Below, piece after piece: positions 1 to 6,311 of a DNA stretch of 11,326 bases. Each line of letters opens with the position of its first letter. Position 1 is the stretch's first letter. This stretch comes from Desulfobacteraceae bacterium (GTDB lineage Bacteria > Desulfobacterota > Desulfobacteria > Desulfobacterales > Desulfosalsimonadaceae): contig JAGXHH010000159.1 of assembly GCA_024636355.1 (NCBI GenBank), positions 1-11,326 on the forward strand. The letters are read 5' to 3'. Both the position numbers and the translations under genes were made by a program. The notes beneath the pieces were generated by a model. That model had not been told where the DNA came from and did no database searches. It saw nothing but the letters and a program-made list of their open reading frames with translations.

Positions 1-708
1 AAGTACCACGTGCAGACGTCCGGCCGGTCGCTGCACGCGCAGGAGATGGCCTTCAACGACATCCGGACCACCCTGCAGGCCTTGTATGCCATCTACGACA
101 ATTGCAACAGCCTGCACACCAACGCCTATGACGAGGCGGTGACCACGCCGTCGGCCGAATCGGTCCGCCGGTCGCTGGCCATCCAGCTGATCCTCAACCG
201 GGAATTCGGCATGATCAAAAACGAAAACCCGAACCAGGGAAGCTTCATCATCGAAACCCTGACCGACCTGGTCGAAGAGGCCGTGCTCTCCGAGTTTGAC
301 CGGATCACGTCGCGCGGTGGGGTCCAGGGGGCCATGGAACGGGGATACCAGCGCAGCAAGATCCAGGAAGAATCGATGTACTATGAGTACTTGAAACATT
401 CCGGCGAACTGCCGCTCATCGGGGTCAACACCTTTACCCACCCGGATGCCGACGGCGATGAAGCGCCTTTCGACCTGGAACTCGCCCGGGCCACCGAGGA
501 AGAAAAGGAATCCCAGCTGGCGCGGTTAAATGCCTTTATTGAAAAGAACCGGGACCAATCCCCCCAGGCCCTCAAACGGCTGAAGGAAACCGTACTCTCC
601 GGCGGCAACATCTTTGCCGAACTGATGGACACGGTCAAATACTGCAGCCTCGGCCAGATTACCGAAGCGCTCTACGAGGTGGGGGGGAAGTACCGGCGGA
701 ATATGTAG
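1..708 (+). CDS. icmF: Fused isobutyryl-CoA mutase IcmF, C-terminal part (5' end outside window)
   Basis: This is the last 235 residues of a B12-dependent acyl-CoA mutase, open from base 1 and ending in TAG. The segment HVQTSGRSLHAQE, then NDIRTTLQALYAIYDNCNS, SLHTNAYDEA and the terminal LYEVGGKYRRNM are characteristic of IcmF, in which the B12-binding domain, a MeaI-type GTPase chaperone domain and the mutase barrel are one chain of about 1,090 residues. The SGRSLHAQE wording differs from ordinary methylmalonyl-CoA mutase (usually TAGCTLTAQ), which is why IcmF is preferred. The enzyme interconverts isobutyryl-CoA and butyryl-CoA (some members act on isovaleryl/pivalyl-CoA) in the cytoplasm. 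The GTPase and B12 domains should lie upstream and cannot be seen, so the fusion is inferred from C-terminal similarity. No frameshift or missing segment is seen. No hairpin with a T-tail follows; the first strong palindrome downstream is at 850-935. Confidence 0.87.
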   Translation, partial: KYHVQTSGRSLHAQEMAFNDIRTTLQALYAIYDNCNSLHTNAYDEAVTTPSAESVRRSLAIQLILNREFGMIKNENPNQGSFIIETLTDLVEEAVLSEFDRITSRGGVQGAMERGYQRSKIQEESMYYEYLKHSGELPLIGVNTFTHPDADGDEAPFDLELARATEEEKESQLARLNAFIEKNRDQSPQALKRLKETVLSGGNIFAELMDTVKYCSLGQITEALYEVGGKYRRNM

Positions 709-805
709 GGAAAGGGCAAGGTTTAAGGGAAGTTCAAGGTTCAAGGTTCAAGGTTAAGATCAAGGGCAAGTTCAAGGTAAAGGGCAAGATTAAGGTCAAG
801 GTTGA
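709..805. repeat. Degenerate purine-rich heptamer array
   Basis: Directly after the icmF stop codon the plus strand is almost free of C and reads as a drifting array of GTTCAAG, GGCAAG and GATTAAG units. Three exact GTTCAAG copies are contiguous at 732-752; the others are degenerate and the period slips. It has no coding potential. A related purine-rich hexamer array occurs at 10056-10091, so this is probably a lineage-typical simple-sequence filler. Confidence 0.6.
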
Positions 806-849
806 GTCATGGGGTTCAGGGTTCGATGGGCTTGGGAGTTAAATTGACC

Positions 850-935
850 AGGGCGGACACGCAGGTCCGCCCCTACGATTGTTAATCCTTTGTAGGGGCG
901 GACCTGCTGTAGGGGCGGACCTGCGTGTCCGCCCT
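850..935. repeat. 27-bp perfect inverted repeat with an extra partial arm (REP-like family A, copy 1)
   Basis: The arms are 850-876 (AGGGCGGACACGCAGG... to CCCCTAC) and 909-935, perfect reverse complements over 27 bp. A partial third copy of the right arm, GTAGGGGCGGACCTGC, sits at 892-907 just before the full arm, so the right side is partly duplicated. Each arm contains its own short palindrome (GGGCGGAC...GTCCGCCC). A second copy of the family is at 1376-1445. There is no coding content and no T-tail. From 709 to 1046 only repeats and the leader of the next gene are seen. Confidence 0.85.
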
Positions 936-967
936 GCCTTTCCTCTTGCGTTATCGGCAGGTAGTCC

Positions 968-995
968 TTAATATGAATCCGTTAATATGAATCCG
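968..995. repeat. 14-bp perfect tandem duplication
   Basis: TTAATATGAATCCG occurs twice head to tail (968-981 and 982-995), and the second copy runs into a 15-bp palindrome, CGAATGATACATTCG, at 994-1008. The set lies 40-80 bp upstream of the start codon at 1047, where a promoter or operator would be expected. No convincing -35/-10 pair could be assigned. Confidence 0.6.
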
Positions 996-1046
996 AATGA
1001 TACATTCGCATTAATTCTGATTTTCAGGCCGATAATGGAGGCGTTC

Positions 1047-1343
1047 ATGATCAAGAAAAGCTTCACCAAAACGGGGAATTACTGCCGCGTCACGTTCCGG
1101 CTGCCTCCCGAGATCAATGCCGAGAAGGCTTCTTTATGCGGGGATTTCAACAGCTGGGACCCGGATGCCAAACCGATGACCAAGACGAAAATGGGGGGGT
1201 TCTACACGACCCTTTCCCTGCAATGCCGGAATAGCTACCGATTCCGGTACCTGCTCGACGGCAATCGTTGGGAAAACGACGGGGAAGCCGATGAGTATAC
1301 GCCGAATGATTTCGGCAGCGAGGATTCGGTGATCAAGGTGTAA
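1047..1343 (+). CDS. Small glycogen-binding (CBM48 / isoamylase early-set) domain protein
   Basis: A 98-residue protein that is essentially one CBM48 beta-sandwich, the carbohydrate-binding fold of AMPK-beta subunits and of the N-terminal domain of branching enzymes. Seen: CGDFNSWDP (31-39, with the carbohydrate-stacking Trp37), the YRFRYLLDG strand (64-72), Trp75 in RWEND, and a closing DSVIKV (93-98). These match the family's FNxW, YxFxxDG and xW motifs. There is no signal peptide and no catalytic domain, so a cytoplasmic glycogen- or alpha-glucan-binding role is likely; partners are unknown. The start at 1047 is chosen because GGAG (1037-1040) lies 6 bp upstream and the family similarity begins here. 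An in-frame ATG at 987 would add 20 unrelated residues and lacks a ribosome site. The gene is isolated and bracketed by the two palindromes at 850-935 and 1376-1445. Confidence 0.82.
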   Translation: MIKKSFTKTGNYCRVTFRLPPEINAEKASLCGDFNSWDPDAKPMTKTKMGGFYTTLSLQCRNSYRFRYLLDGNRWENDGEADEYTPNDFGSEDSVIKV

Positions 1344-1375
1344 CGCCGTCATTCTCCCCGTCGGTAATGAAAATC

Positions 1376-1445
1376 GGGCGGACACGCAGGTCCGCCCCTA
1401 CATGTGTTGTGGTCATGTTGTAGGGGCGGACCTGCGTGTCCGCCC
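1376..1445. repeat. 26-bp perfect inverted repeat (REP-like family A, copy 2)
   Basis: Arms 1376-1401 and 1420-1445 are perfect reverse complements over 26 bp with an 18-bp centre, and the arm sequence is identical to that of copy 1 at 850-935. It begins 33 bp after the CBM48 stop codon and could fold in the transcript as a 3' stem, but no run of T follows. Confidence 0.87.
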
Positions 1446-1555
1446 TGCCGGGATCAGATTTCACCATCCCCACACCCCGGGGCGATTTTCCCGACCCGCG
1501 AACTTCAATCAACAAAACCTTCATGTATTCAGACCCCAAAATCTGCAAAGCCTTT

Positions 1556-1575
1556 CTTGCTCTTGCTCTTAATCT
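1556..1575. repeat. 20-bp dispersed repeat, exact inverted match to 10072-10091
   Basis: CTTGCTCTTGCTCTTAATCT here is the exact reverse complement of bases 10072-10091 at the other end of the window. It is part of the repeat-filled gap 1344-1731 between the convergent CBM48 and lipoprotein genes, which contains palindromes and short dispersed repeats but no supported gene. Confidence 0.7.
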
Positions 1576-1600
1576 ATTGAATGTGGCGTAATTGAAACGG

Positions 1601-1655
1601 ACTGGAAGCAGGAGCTTCCAGGGTCGGGTTCCCAAGCTGGAGCTTGGGAACCAGT
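1601..1655. repeat. Two tandem perfect hairpins (REP-like family B)
   Basis: Hairpin 1 has 8-bp arms CTGGAAGC (1602-1609) and GCTTCCAG (1614-1621). Hairpin 2 has 11-bp arms GGTTCCCAAGC (1627-1637) and GCTTGGGAACC (1642-1652) with a TGGA loop. The unit is also bounded by ACTGG (1601-1605) and CCAGT (1651-1655). It lies about 77 bp downstream of the lipoprotein gene on the minus strand. Without a T-tail it is read as a REP-type element, not a terminator. Confidence 0.75.
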
Positions 1656-1677
1656 GCAAACAAGCCCTTCTTCATGC

Positions 1678-1696
1678 CCTTCATGATCTTCATGTA
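1678..1696. repeat. 19-bp dispersed repeat (copy 1)
   Basis: CCTTCATGATCTTCATGTA is repeated exactly and in the same orientation at 9983-10001. A shorter relative, CCTTCATGTA, is near 1519. All copies are intergenic. Confidence 0.65.
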
Positions 1697-1731
1697 CAAA
1701 TTCTCAGCTCAAATACCCCTCTGAATTGCAC

Positions 1732-2820
1732 CTACCAGTCAATATCCGACGGCACATCGCAAACCAGGATGAACGGGTCGAAAACCTGGGAAATATAGAG
1801 TTTTCCATTGTATATCAGGGCGGTGGAAGCCGCGCTGATTGTCTTTCCGGGGTTGACGTAGATCGCTTTTTTCTGTTCCCGGGCCGGATCGATCCGCATG
1901 ACGATTGAAGGCGATGGTTTTTTCGCATCTTTTGCATGCCGCAAAAATGCGAAATCATCATAATGGGCCGTTGTCAGCAGATACTGGCCGTACCGCGTCA
2001 GGTTATCCCCCCCTTTCAACTCGACCAGCGTGCGGCCTTCGCCCAGTGTGCCGTCCGGATTACGGGGGTAGGCGAGCACCTGGTCGCCCAGCGTCGTCGT
2101 GACGAACACCTGGTCTGCCTCCGCGAGGATCCCGTTTGCAAAAGCCAGCCCGTCAGCCACAATTGACCATTTGCCGGAGCGGGGATCGAAATGGGCGATT
2201 TCCGAGGCGGTGCGGCGCAGATATAAATCAAGCTTCCCCCGCACGTCATTGGTCAGGTAAATCTCGCCGGTATTCAATACGGAAAGATCGTTCGGGGACC
2301 ATAGGTGCTTATCTTCCATCAGCGCGACCATCCGCAGGTCATTTTTCTCCACCTGGTAAACCCCCACCGCGTTTTCCAGCCGCTCATCATTTCCGTAAGG
2401 ATCGTGCAGCACGACATAAAGAAGCGTTTTTCCGGAGAGATCGACGATGTCGATTCCGTGCGGCTTGAACGTCTTCAGGCGTTCCGGCTCGTCCATCCTC
2501 GACAGGATGCCGGTTTCCCCGGTGTCCGGCTGGTAGAAACGGATATCGCCGTTTTTCGAAGGCTCCCGCCGTTCATGGCAGGAAATCAGGAACCGGGGGG
2601 CGCCCTGCGAGGAATCGAGGACAAAATCCTCGGGGCCCGGGCCGATGGGAATTTTTTGAAACTGTAGGTTTTCGGTAACCATCGGCAGCGGCTGCTTGAA
2701 ATTGCAGGCGGTCAAAGCCATTGCCAACACCGGAATCCAGATCGCCGCCAGGAACCATCGGTTGCTCATTCGCCTGCCGGTTATCGGCTTGATTTTTCTT
2801 TGAAACCCCTGAAATCCCAT
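1732..2820 (-). CDS. Paraoxonase/arylesterase-like (SMP-30 superfamily) six-bladed propeller lipoprotein
   Basis: A 362-residue protein. Residues 18-39 form a lipoprotein signal ending in the lipobox LTAC (Cys39), so a membrane-anchored, extracytoplasmic location is expected. The body follows the paraoxonase order of motifs: GPEDF (62-66), KPHGID (119-124), VVLHDPYGN (136-144), SPNDL...YLTND (175-192), FANGI (227-231), GGDNL (270-274) and a final NGKLYISQVF (338-347). In PON1 these positions supply the two calcium sites (E53/D54, N168/D169, N224, D269/N270) and the His115-His134 pair; the counterparts here are E64/D65, N177/D178, N229, D272/N273, His121 and His139, all kept. Known activity of the family is calcium-dependent lactone or ester hydrolysis; the substrate here is unknown. 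The start at 2820 is supported by AGGAGG 5 bp upstream. A shorter start at 2769 would also give a signal peptide. It lies 104 bp downstream of the activator gene on the same strand and may be co-transcribed with it. Confidence 0.8.
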   Translation of the reverse strand: MGFQGFQRKIKPITGRRMSNRWFLAAIWIPVLAMALTACNFKQPLPMVTENLQFQKIPIGPGPEDFVLDSSQGAPRFLISCHERREPSKNGDIRFYQPDTGETGILSRMDEPERLKTFKPHGIDIVDLSGKTLLYVVLHDPYGNDERLENAVGVYQVEKNDLRMVALMEDKHLWSPNDLSVLNTGEIYLTNDVRGKLDLYLRRTASEIAHFDPRSGKWSIVADGLAFANGILAEADQVFVTTTLGDQVLAYPRNPDGTLGEGRTLVELKGGDNLTRYGQYLLTTAHYDDFAFLRHAKDAKKPSPSIVMRIDPAREQKKAIYVNPGKTISAASTALIYNGKLYISQVFDPFILVCDVPSDIDW

Positions 2821-2850
2821 TGCCCCCTCCTGAATACCGTTTCAAATTAT

Positions 2851-2874
2851 TTGGTTATCCGGAAAACTCCAGTT
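2851..2874. repeat. Dispersed repeat AACTGGAGTTTTCCGGATAA (family C, minus orientation)
   Basis: Read on the minus strand this is AACTGGAGTTTTCCGGATAA. A near-identical plus-strand copy, AACTGGAGTTTTCGGATAA, is at 9945-9963, and split relatives lie at 9803-9832. This copy sits in the leader between the activator and the lipoprotein gene, about 30 bp upstream of the latter's start. Confidence 0.5.
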
Positions 2875-2924
2875 GCACTTATTTTAGTTCGCAATTCACA
2901 ATTGGTTCAGATAATTCGTGTGGA

Positions 2925-4280
2925 TCAGGTTGTTTTTTCAATCCCGTACTTGTTCATCCGCTTCCAGACGGTCACCCGGCTGACCCCGAGCATCCGGGCG
3001 GCTTCCGACTTGTTCCACCCGCACTGTTCCAGCGCGTCGATCAGGTCACTGCGCTGCCGGTCCTCTTTTGCATCCATTGCCGGTGCACAGGGTATCGGGG
3101 AGACGCCAAGGATTTTTGGCGGCAGGTGTCCGGCATCGATGCTGCCTCCCGGGCACAGGACAAAGGCATATTCGATGCTGTTGCGCAGTTCCCGGATATT
3201 TCCCGGCCACGGGTAGGCCAGAAATTTTTCCAGAGCCCCCGGTGTGACGCCAAGGATTTTCTTATCCGAATTGCGCATGTTCTGCTTAATGAAATGCCGG
3301 ATCAGCATCGGGATGTCTTCAACACGATCGAGAAGACGCGGGCAGTCGATCGGAAACACGTTGATACGGAAATACAGATCCTCCCGGAATTTTTCCTGCC
3401 GGACCATCTGTTCGAGGTTCCGGTTGGTCGCCGTTACGATCCGCACATTCACCGGGATCGGGGTGTGATCGCCGACCCGCTCGATCTTTTTGTCCTCCAG
3501 CACCCGAAGCAGCTTCACCTGGGTCGACCGCGGGATGTCCCCGATTTCGTCCAGAAATACCGTCCCCTCATGGGCCGCTTCAAATCGGCCGATCCGCGTG
3601 CGGTCCGCACCGGTAAACGCCCCCTTGACATGGCCGAACAATTCGCTTTCCAGAAGATTTTCATTTAACGCGGCACAATTGACCTTAATAAAAGGTTTTT
3701 CCCTGCGGTGCCCGGCTTCATGGACCGCGCGGGCCACCATCTCCTTGCCGGTACCACTCTCCCCGGTAATCATCACCGGCGCGTCGGACTGGGCCACGTT
3801 GTCGATCATTTCAAACAGAACCTGCATGATCCGGGTCTGGCCCAGGATGCCGTGGTACCCCTCGTCGAGATGAAACGCCTGTCGCAGGGACTCGATTTCC
3901 TGCTGCTGGCTGACAATCTGGGAGATATCGGTCAGTGTTTCTACTGCCCCGACAATTTCGCCATCCGGATTTTTCAGCACGCAGGCACTCTTCAGGATGT
4001 GGACCGTCCGCCGGTCCTTCTTTGTGATCAGGCATTTCTTGTCTTTGACCGTTCCGGCCGAAAACATTTTGCACCATCTCTCCCCCCGTCCGTCACCGAT
4101 GAACTTGCACCCGGTACAGTTTAAGACCCGGCAACTCCTGCCTTCAAGCTCATCTGCGCCATAGCCGGTAATTTCTTCCGCCGCGGGGTTTGCCGCTACA
4201 ATCCTTCCCTGGGCGTTGACCACGATCAGGCCGTCGCGAAGGGTATCGAAAATGGTCTTCCAGTAGTCGCCGAGATTCAT
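2925..4280 (-). CDS. Sigma-54-dependent activator with cysteine-rich PAS sensor, AAA+ and Fis-type HTH
   Basis: A 451-residue cytoplasmic enhancer-binding protein. Residues 1-120 form a PAS domain (FDTLRDGLIVVNAQGRIVAAN near the start, ending VGAVETLTDIS) containing six cysteines: C50, C55 and C58 (CxxC), C70, C83 and C100. A short linker helix leads to the AAA+ domain (about 145-375) with Walker A GESGTGKE (173-180), the sigma-54 contact loop GAFTGA (220-225) and Walker B VFLDEIGD (241-248). The last 40 residues are a Fis-type helix-turn-helix (KSEAARMLGVSRVTVWKRM). Such proteins bind upstream repeats and use ATP to open sigma-54 promoters. It is transcribed divergently from the cytochrome operon, whose upstream region has a matching -24/-12 promoter and clustered repeats, so that operon is the likely target. 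The cysteines suggest a metal, Fe-S or thiol-redox sensor; which one is not visible. There is no receiver domain, so it is not a two-component regulator. Its own ribosome site is weak. Confidence 0.93.
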   Translation of the reverse strand: MNLGDYWKTIFDTLRDGLIVVNAQGRIVAANPAAEEITGYGADELEGRSCRVLNCTGCKFIGDGRGERWCKMFSAGTVKDKKCLITKKDRRTVHILKSACVLKNPDGEIVGAVETLTDISQIVSQQQEIESLRQAFHLDEGYHGILGQTRIMQVLFEMIDNVAQSDAPVMITGESGTGKEMVARAVHEAGHRREKPFIKVNCAALNENLLESELFGHVKGAFTGADRTRIGRFEAAHEGTVFLDEIGDIPRSTQVKLLRVLEDKKIERVGDHTPIPVNVRIVTATNRNLEQMVRQEKFREDLYFRINVFPIDCPRLLDRVEDIPMLIRHFIKQNMRNSDKKILGVTPGALEKFLAYPWPGNIRELRNSIEYAFVLCPGGSIDAGHLPPKILGVSPIPCAPAMDAKEDRQRSDLIDALEQCGWNKSEAARMLGVSRVTVWKRMNKYGIEKTT

Positions 4281-4332
4281 AGGGGTTGCCTACTTAAAAA
4301 ATTGGGAATGCCGACCCGAATACTGCTAACCC

Positions 4333-4384
4333 ACGGTTAACATATTAACCGTAAATTAACAGTTCAGGTTAACACAGGTTAACA
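4333..4384. promoter_or_regulatory. Putative activator-binding (enhancer) cluster of GGTTAAC repeats
   Basis: A perfect 8-bp-arm palindrome, ACGGTTAA-CATA-TTAACCGT, spans 4333-4352. It is followed by a TTAAC half-site (4356-4360) and two exact tandem copies of CAGGTTAACA (4365-4374 and 4375-4384), spaced 10 bp, one helical turn. GGTTAAC therefore occurs three times in 50 bp. Relative to the predicted start near 4495 the cluster spans about -162 to -111, the usual distance for sigma-54 enhancer sites. It is also 53 bp or more from the activator's own start codon, so it could mediate autoregulation. Confidence 0.7.
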
Positions 4385-4468
4385 GATGATAAAACGCCTT
4401 TCGAGGATTTGCAATGGTTTTGGATATAAGTAATGATAATACGATACTTTATAATTTTGTACGATTTC

Positions 4469-4484
4469 TGGCACAGGCCTTGCT
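4469..4484 (+). promoter_or_regulatory. Sigma-54 (-24/-12) promoter of the cytochrome operon
   Basis: TGGCACAGGCCTTGCT matches the consensus TGGCAC-N5-TTGCW at every conserved position, with GG at 4470-4471 and GC at 4482-4483. Transcription should begin near 4495, which gives a leader of about 48 nt to the ATG at 4543 and rules out the in-frame ATG at 4414 as the barrel protein's start. Confidence 0.88.
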
Positions 4485-4542
4485 ATTCTGTCAATTAAGA
4501 TTAAAATTTTCTTATAACACATTAACGCGAGGTGGGATAAAG

Positions 4543-6279
4543 ATGAAAATAACCCGGAAACAAGGGATCTCCGGACTGATAATCGGGGTGTGCATGCTCA
4601 TGGCCTTCTGTCTGCCCCCGGCGGTCGCCCAGGGCAACCCGGACAATCCCGATGCACTACGGGAGGAGATCCGGGCGTTAAGGGAAAAAGTCGAAAAACT
4701 GGAAAAGGACAACGAGTGGAATACCGAGGACATCGACAGCCTTTTAGACCGCCTGGACAAGGCCGAACTCCATACGGCCACCGACAGGGTGTCGTTTGAT
4801 ATCGATTTCCGCACCAGTGCCGAATCGATCCATTACGACGATATCCGGATGGCGCCCCAGCCGATCATCGGTGCGTTTTTCACCCCCTTTAATCCAACGA
4901 ATCCGGCAGCCAGCGGGTTCAACGGCGCCACCCAGGCGCAGATCCAGGGAGCGCTGGCCAACATGGCCGCCGGCGGCATGATCCCTCCGGCCGGAAAATC
5001 AGATGCCGACAATGACATCATTTATACGAACCGGCTGCGGCTCAATATGATGGCCCGCTTCAACAACCACCTCAGTTTCGGGGGGCGCCTTGCCGCCTAC
5101 AAGGTCTTCGGCGACAGCACCGGCGTCAAATTCAATCGCGGCGAGTTAAACGACATCACCCTGGACGGCAATACCACCAGCCTCCCCCACGGCGATACGG
5201 TCCGCATGGAGCGCGCCTATTTCGTTTATGCAAATGAGTTCGGGGAGATGCCGTACAGCTTTTCGGCTGGCCGCCGCCCCTCAACCGAAGGGCCGCCGTT
5301 GGAATACCGGAACTACGACATGGTCGGCGGATCTCCCCTGGCGACGATCATCAACTGGCAGTTCGACGGGGCGTCGCTTTCCTTCGGCCTCGAACAGGTG
5401 ACCGGCATTCCGGGCGCATCCTTTAAACTCTGTTACGGACTCGGCTATGAAAGCGACTGGGGCAACTCCGGCAGCCTGACCCCCCAGGCGGACCTCGAAG
5501 ACGTCCACATGTTCGGTTTTATCTCCGACCTCTATGACAACGGCACCACCAGCCTGATGTTTAATTATGCCCACGCATGGGACATCACCGACGGATTTGC
5601 CGGCCTGACCGTCATGCCGTTTATCGTCGCCACCGAGGACAGAACCGGCGGCCCTGGCGACACCCCCGACGGTACACCGGAATATTATTTTTCTCCGAAC
5701 AGCGGCGGCTTTATCTCCCGCATGGAGCCCTCAACGAATATCGGCGACTGGGATGCGGCTTCCCTGCTGCTGAGGTCGCAGATTCCCACGGCCAACGATC
5801 ACATCGACTGGTTCATCTCAGGTTCCTGGAGCCGCACGGATCCGACGCAGGTCTCCGAAAACCCCTTTTACAATCTTTTAGGCACCGGCCTTTTAAGCTC
5901 AAACGGCGATCTCGAAGAGCGCGACGGTTACGCCGTCTGGGCCGGCACCGTGCTGCCGATGCCTTACAAAGGCCGCCTCGGCCTGGAATACAACTGGGGC
6001 TCCAAATACTGGCTCAGCTTCACCGGCGCCGAGGATTCATTGATCGGCAGCAAGGCGGCCACCCGGGGCCAGGTATATGAAGCCTATTACATCCAGCCGA
6101 TTTTCGATCGCAATTTCTTCGTAAAGCTCGGCACCCAGTTCTACGATTACGAATACACCGGCAGCGGCAACCCGTTGGGCAAACCGATGGAAATTTCCGA
6201 TATCAATGCGCTCGATGCGATCTTTCCGGTTACGGACGAAGTCTGGAATTACTACCTGTCGGCAACCGTGAGATTCTAA
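4543..6279 (+). CDS. Outer-membrane beta-barrel protein with N-terminal coiled coil (DUF3373-like)
   Basis: A 578-residue exported protein. Residues 1-29 are a signal peptide ending AVA before Gln30. Residues about 37-75 form a heptad-rich coiled coil (LREEIRALREKVEKLEKD), as in porins that interact with the cell wall. The rest is rich in aromatic, alternating strands and ends in Phe (YLSATVRF), the outer-membrane barrel signature. Segments such as ERAYFVYANEFG, FSAGRRPSTEGPP and TNRLRLNMMARF resemble the DUF3373 group; that name is from memory and less certain than the barrel call. The role is probably a pore or surface component for the downstream cytochromes. The start at 4543 is chosen because AGGTGG (4530-4535) precedes it by 7 bp, a signal peptide follows at once, and the predicted transcript starts near 4495. 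It is the first gene of the operon; its stop (TAA 6277-6279) lies 32 bp before the cytochrome c start. No haem motif is present. Confidence 0.82.
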   Translation: MKITRKQGISGLIIGVCMLMAFCLPPAVAQGNPDNPDALREEIRALREKVEKLEKDNEWNTEDIDSLLDRLDKAELHTATDRVSFDIDFRTSAESIHYDDIRMAPQPIIGAFFTPFNPTNPAASGFNGATQAQIQGALANMAAGGMIPPAGKSDADNDIIYTNRLRLNMMARFNNHLSFGGRLAAYKVFGDSTGVKFNRGELNDITLDGNTTSLPHGDTVRMERAYFVYANEFGEMPYSFSAGRRPSTEGPPLEYRNYDMVGGSPLATIINWQFDGASLSFGLEQVTGIPGASFKLCYGLGYESDWGNSGSLTPQADLEDVHMFGFISDLYDNGTTSLMFNYAHAWDITDGFAGLTVMPFIVATEDRTGGPGDTPDGTPEYYFSPNSGGFISRMEPSTNIGDWDAASLLLRSQIPTANDHIDWFISGSWSRTDPTQVSENPFYNLLGTGLLSSNGDLEERDGYAVWAGTVLPMPYKGRLGLEYNWGSKYWLSFTGAEDSLIGSKAATRGQVYEAYYIQPIFDRNFFVKLGTQFYDYEYTGSGNPLGKPMEISDINALDAIFPVTDEVWNYYLSATVRF

Positions 6280-6311
6280 TGAATACAATAAGTTACCTGG
6301 AGGAGACTATC

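Noticed and set aside
126..744. Minus-strand open frames opposite the icmF fragment
   Set aside because: They are complements of a well-supported coding region, with no ribosome site or domain.
850..935. Palindrome as rho-independent terminator of icmF
   Set aside because: No T-run follows either arm and the same element recurs at 1376-1445; a repeat family explains it better.
987..1046. Longer start for the CBM48 protein
   Set aside because: No ribosome site, start lies inside the tandem duplication, and added residues do not belong to the domain; 1047 has GGAG at good spacing.
2892..2904. CAATTCACAATTG palindrome downstream of the activator
   Set aside because: Only 5-bp AT-rich arms; easily due to chance and not near a promoter motif.
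4281..4400. Sigma-70 promoter for the activator on the minus strand
   Set aside because: A TAATAT-like -10 exists near the GGTTAAC palindrome but no -35 at proper spacing could be defended.
4414..4542. In-frame upstream ATG extending the barrel protein by 43 residues
   Set aside because: It lies upstream of the predicted sigma-54 transcription start (about 4495), lacks a ribosome site and would bury the signal peptide; 4543 has AGGTGG and a clean signal sequence.
6279..6311. ATG overlapping the barrel stop codon as cytochrome c start
   Set aside because: The TAATG arrangement is suggestive of coupling, but the strong GGAGGAG and the n-region MWRK point to 6312.
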